Below, piece by piece: positions 7,001 through 7,519 of a stretch of 7,519 nt of DNA (position 1 is the stretch's first letter; each line of letters begins with the position of its first letter). Both the position numbers and the translations under genes were made by a program. The notes under the pieces were generated by a model. That model did no database searches, was not told the origin of the DNA, and saw only the letters and a program-made list of their open reading frames with translations. The stretch is from an uncultured Oxalobacteraceae bacterium (GTDB lineage: Bacteria; Pseudomonadota; Gammaproteobacteria; Burkholderiales; Burkholderiaceae). The DNA lies in contig CAMLHI010000094.1 in NCBI GenBank assembly GCA_946479705.1, forward strand, positions 1 to 7,519. Reading direction: 5' to 3'.

Positions 7001-7519
7001 GTGCTGCATCCGGAAGCGCTGCGGGTGGCCGCGCCGGTGCTGCTGCTGTGGTTCCTGGCGCCGGTGCTGTCGTGGTGGATCAGCCTGCCGGTGGCGCGCG
7101 TGGCCGCCACCCTCACGTCGCCGCAAACCATGTTCCTGCAAAGCCTGGCGCGCAAGACCTGGAGCTTCTTCGAGTCCTTCGCCGGCCCGGAAGACAACTG
7201 GCTCGCGCCCGACAATATGCAGGAGCACCCGGCCCGCGTGATCGCGCACCGCACCTCGCCGACCAATATCGGCATGTCGCTGCTGGCCAACCTGACCGCC
7301 TGGGACTTCGGCTTCATCACCGCCGGGCGCGTCATCCAGCGCACCGGCGATGCCTTCAAGACCATGGCGCGCATGGAGCGCCACCAGGGCCACCTCTACA
7401 ACTGGTACGATACCCAGACCCTGCAGCCGCTGCACCCGATGTACATCTCGGCGGTCGACAGCGGCAACCTGGCCGGCCATCTGCTGACCCTGGCGCCGGG
7501 CTTGAGCGCCCTGGCCGAC
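4037..7519 (+). CDS. ndvB: Cyclic beta-1,2-glucan synthase (NdvB/ChvB/Cgs type), N-terminal 1161 residues, cut by window edge
   Basis: This large inner-membrane enzyme builds cyclic beta-1,2-glucan from UDP-glucose for the periplasm. The frame is open to the right edge. Domains visible: a helical N-terminal region (about 1-415, starting with LRSELFS and including DNFYLIEEQIRTARRHLPK); membrane helices near 420-440 and 449-473; a GT84 core with the full inverting-transferase set (D539/D542 in LLTDFADA, D658-x-D660 in TLDTDTQLP, D772 in SHDLLEG, and QRW 805-807 in RRQRWTRGDW); membrane helices between about 850 and 1018; then the start of the glycoamylase/GH144-like domain (TSPTNIG at 1073, GHLYNWYDT at 1118, VDSGNLAGH). 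The order matches Agrobacterium/Brucella Cgs, which are about 2800 residues, so over half, including the GH94 phosphorylase that controls chain length, is outside. The start is TTG 4037 (GAGG upstream) or ATG 4016. It has no clear promoter of its own in the 150-base gap. Confidence 0.95.
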   Translation, partial: MNEEKTVLSDTLYQFGATPETDIEQETPLRSELFSAAQMAMHGKFMAHRHQLSNKGGPDRLLARLSENAAVISDTCAELTTAIKAGRQITPASEWMLDNFYLIEEQIRTARRHLPKDYSKELPRLANEDTDGTPRVYQIALEIIAHGDGRVDPESLARFVDAYQEVAPLKLGELWAIPIMLRLALIENLRRVAARVADNRTQRDLANTWADQMVDTAEKSPSDLILLVADMARSGQSMNSGFVAEIARRLQGQSPGLTLALQWVTTRLAETGLTIEQQIQAEIGQQAADQVSISNSIGSLRFLGTTDWQEFVETMSGVERTLRLDPADTYGKMDFATRDHYRHVVENLAKRCDYTETQVAEQALALAMEHRELSAGGLDERTRHVGYYLVGKGLPLLEQRLAARFPLSAALRRAGRRSPLTAYLGPIALFTLLFTGAVVKRASEDGLEGALLIVLGLLAVIGTSQLALALVNFLATQLARPHPLPRMDYRKGVPGDARALVVVPTLIYSAANVADLCEDLEVRYLANRDPNLRFCLLTDFADAPKESMPDDEALVAQVRRRIEELNERYRHEIDVESSVLPDDEGAPVTVRRQVEPFLLLHRPRVWSPTENAWIGHERKRGKLGALNAFLRGGAADAFSCIAGGTDELGHIRYVITLDTDTQLPRDAARQFVATMAHPLNRPQIDPAMRRVVEGYGILQPRVAAALPSENASRYEILCGGEPGIDPYTRTVSDVYQDVFLEGSFIGKGIYDVDTFEAVLGQRFPDNRILSHDLLEGCYLRAGLLSDAQLYEAYPARYSDDVSRRQRWTRGDWQLAGWLRSKVPGANGQRERNPLSSLSRWKLFDNLRRSLVAPTLTLVLVACWALMPSPLFWTLAVLAVFFLPPIVSVVADLTEKSHDDLWGQHLSTAAKSARLMFGHAALSVAFLPYEAYFSLGAAVRASWRLLVTRRHLLEWRPSSLSRSSTDMESNWLNMWFSPALSLGTALMLSVLHPEALRVAAPVLLLWFLAPVLSWWISLPVARVAATLTSPQTMFLQSLARKTWSFFESFAGPEDNWLAPDNMQEHPARVIAHRTSPTNIGMSLLANLTAWDFGFITAGRVIQRTGDAFKTMARMERHQGHLYNWYDTQTLQPLHPMYISAVDSGNLAGHLLTLAPGLSALAD

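Noticed and set aside
4556..7480. 974-codon open frame on the minus strand opposite the glucan synthase
   Set aside because: Its product is a low-complexity-like mix of His, Gln, Arg, Ala, Gly and Val with no recognisable domain, as expected for the antisense of a GC-rich coding sequence. The plus strand carries complete catalytic motifs in the correct order.

Overview
The window is GC-rich, with strong G/C bias at third codon positions and therefore many long shadow reading frames. The protein types and style suggest a betaproteobacterium of the Burkholderiales, most like Oxalobacteraceae (Massilia-like). That placement is inferred from protein resemblance, not proven. I see no tRNA, rRNA, insertion sequence, CRISPR array or phage gene.

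Layout, left to right: (1) On the minus strand, running off the left edge, is a periplasmic substrate-binding protein of a branched-chain amino-acid (Liv-type) ABC transporter. (2) A divergent intergenic region of about 320 bases follows. It has an AT-rich island with plausible promoters facing both ways and a long leader of about 200 nt for the next gene, containing a tight GNRA-capped hairpin close to the start codon. (3) On the plus strand is an 11-helix-type Nramp-superfamily transporter whose metal-site motifs differ from classical MntH (DPSG instead of DPGN, ISPY instead of the MPH motif). This suggests Mg2+ or broader divalent-cation transport. (4) After 88 bases comes an exported outer-membrane beta-barrel protein with no family name I can assign. 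(5) After 150 bases, and running off the right edge, is the N-terminal ~1160 residues of a cyclic beta-1,2-glucan synthase (NdvB/ChvB/Cgs type). It carries the complete GT84 glycosyltransferase core, the membrane segments and the start of the glycoamylase/GH144-like domain. The GH94 phosphorylase part lies outside the window.

The three plus-strand genes point the same way and could be partly co-transcribed, but the gaps of 88 and 150 bases do not prove an operon. A common theme is the cell envelope: inner-membrane cation uptake, an outer-membrane barrel, and synthesis of an osmoregulated periplasmic glucan. A functional link between them is only inference. I found no convincing new multi-gene system. 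The best leads are the altered metal site of the Nramp-like protein, its structured leader with an overlapping ATG-TAA/ATG arrangement, and the unnamed barrel next to the glucan synthase.
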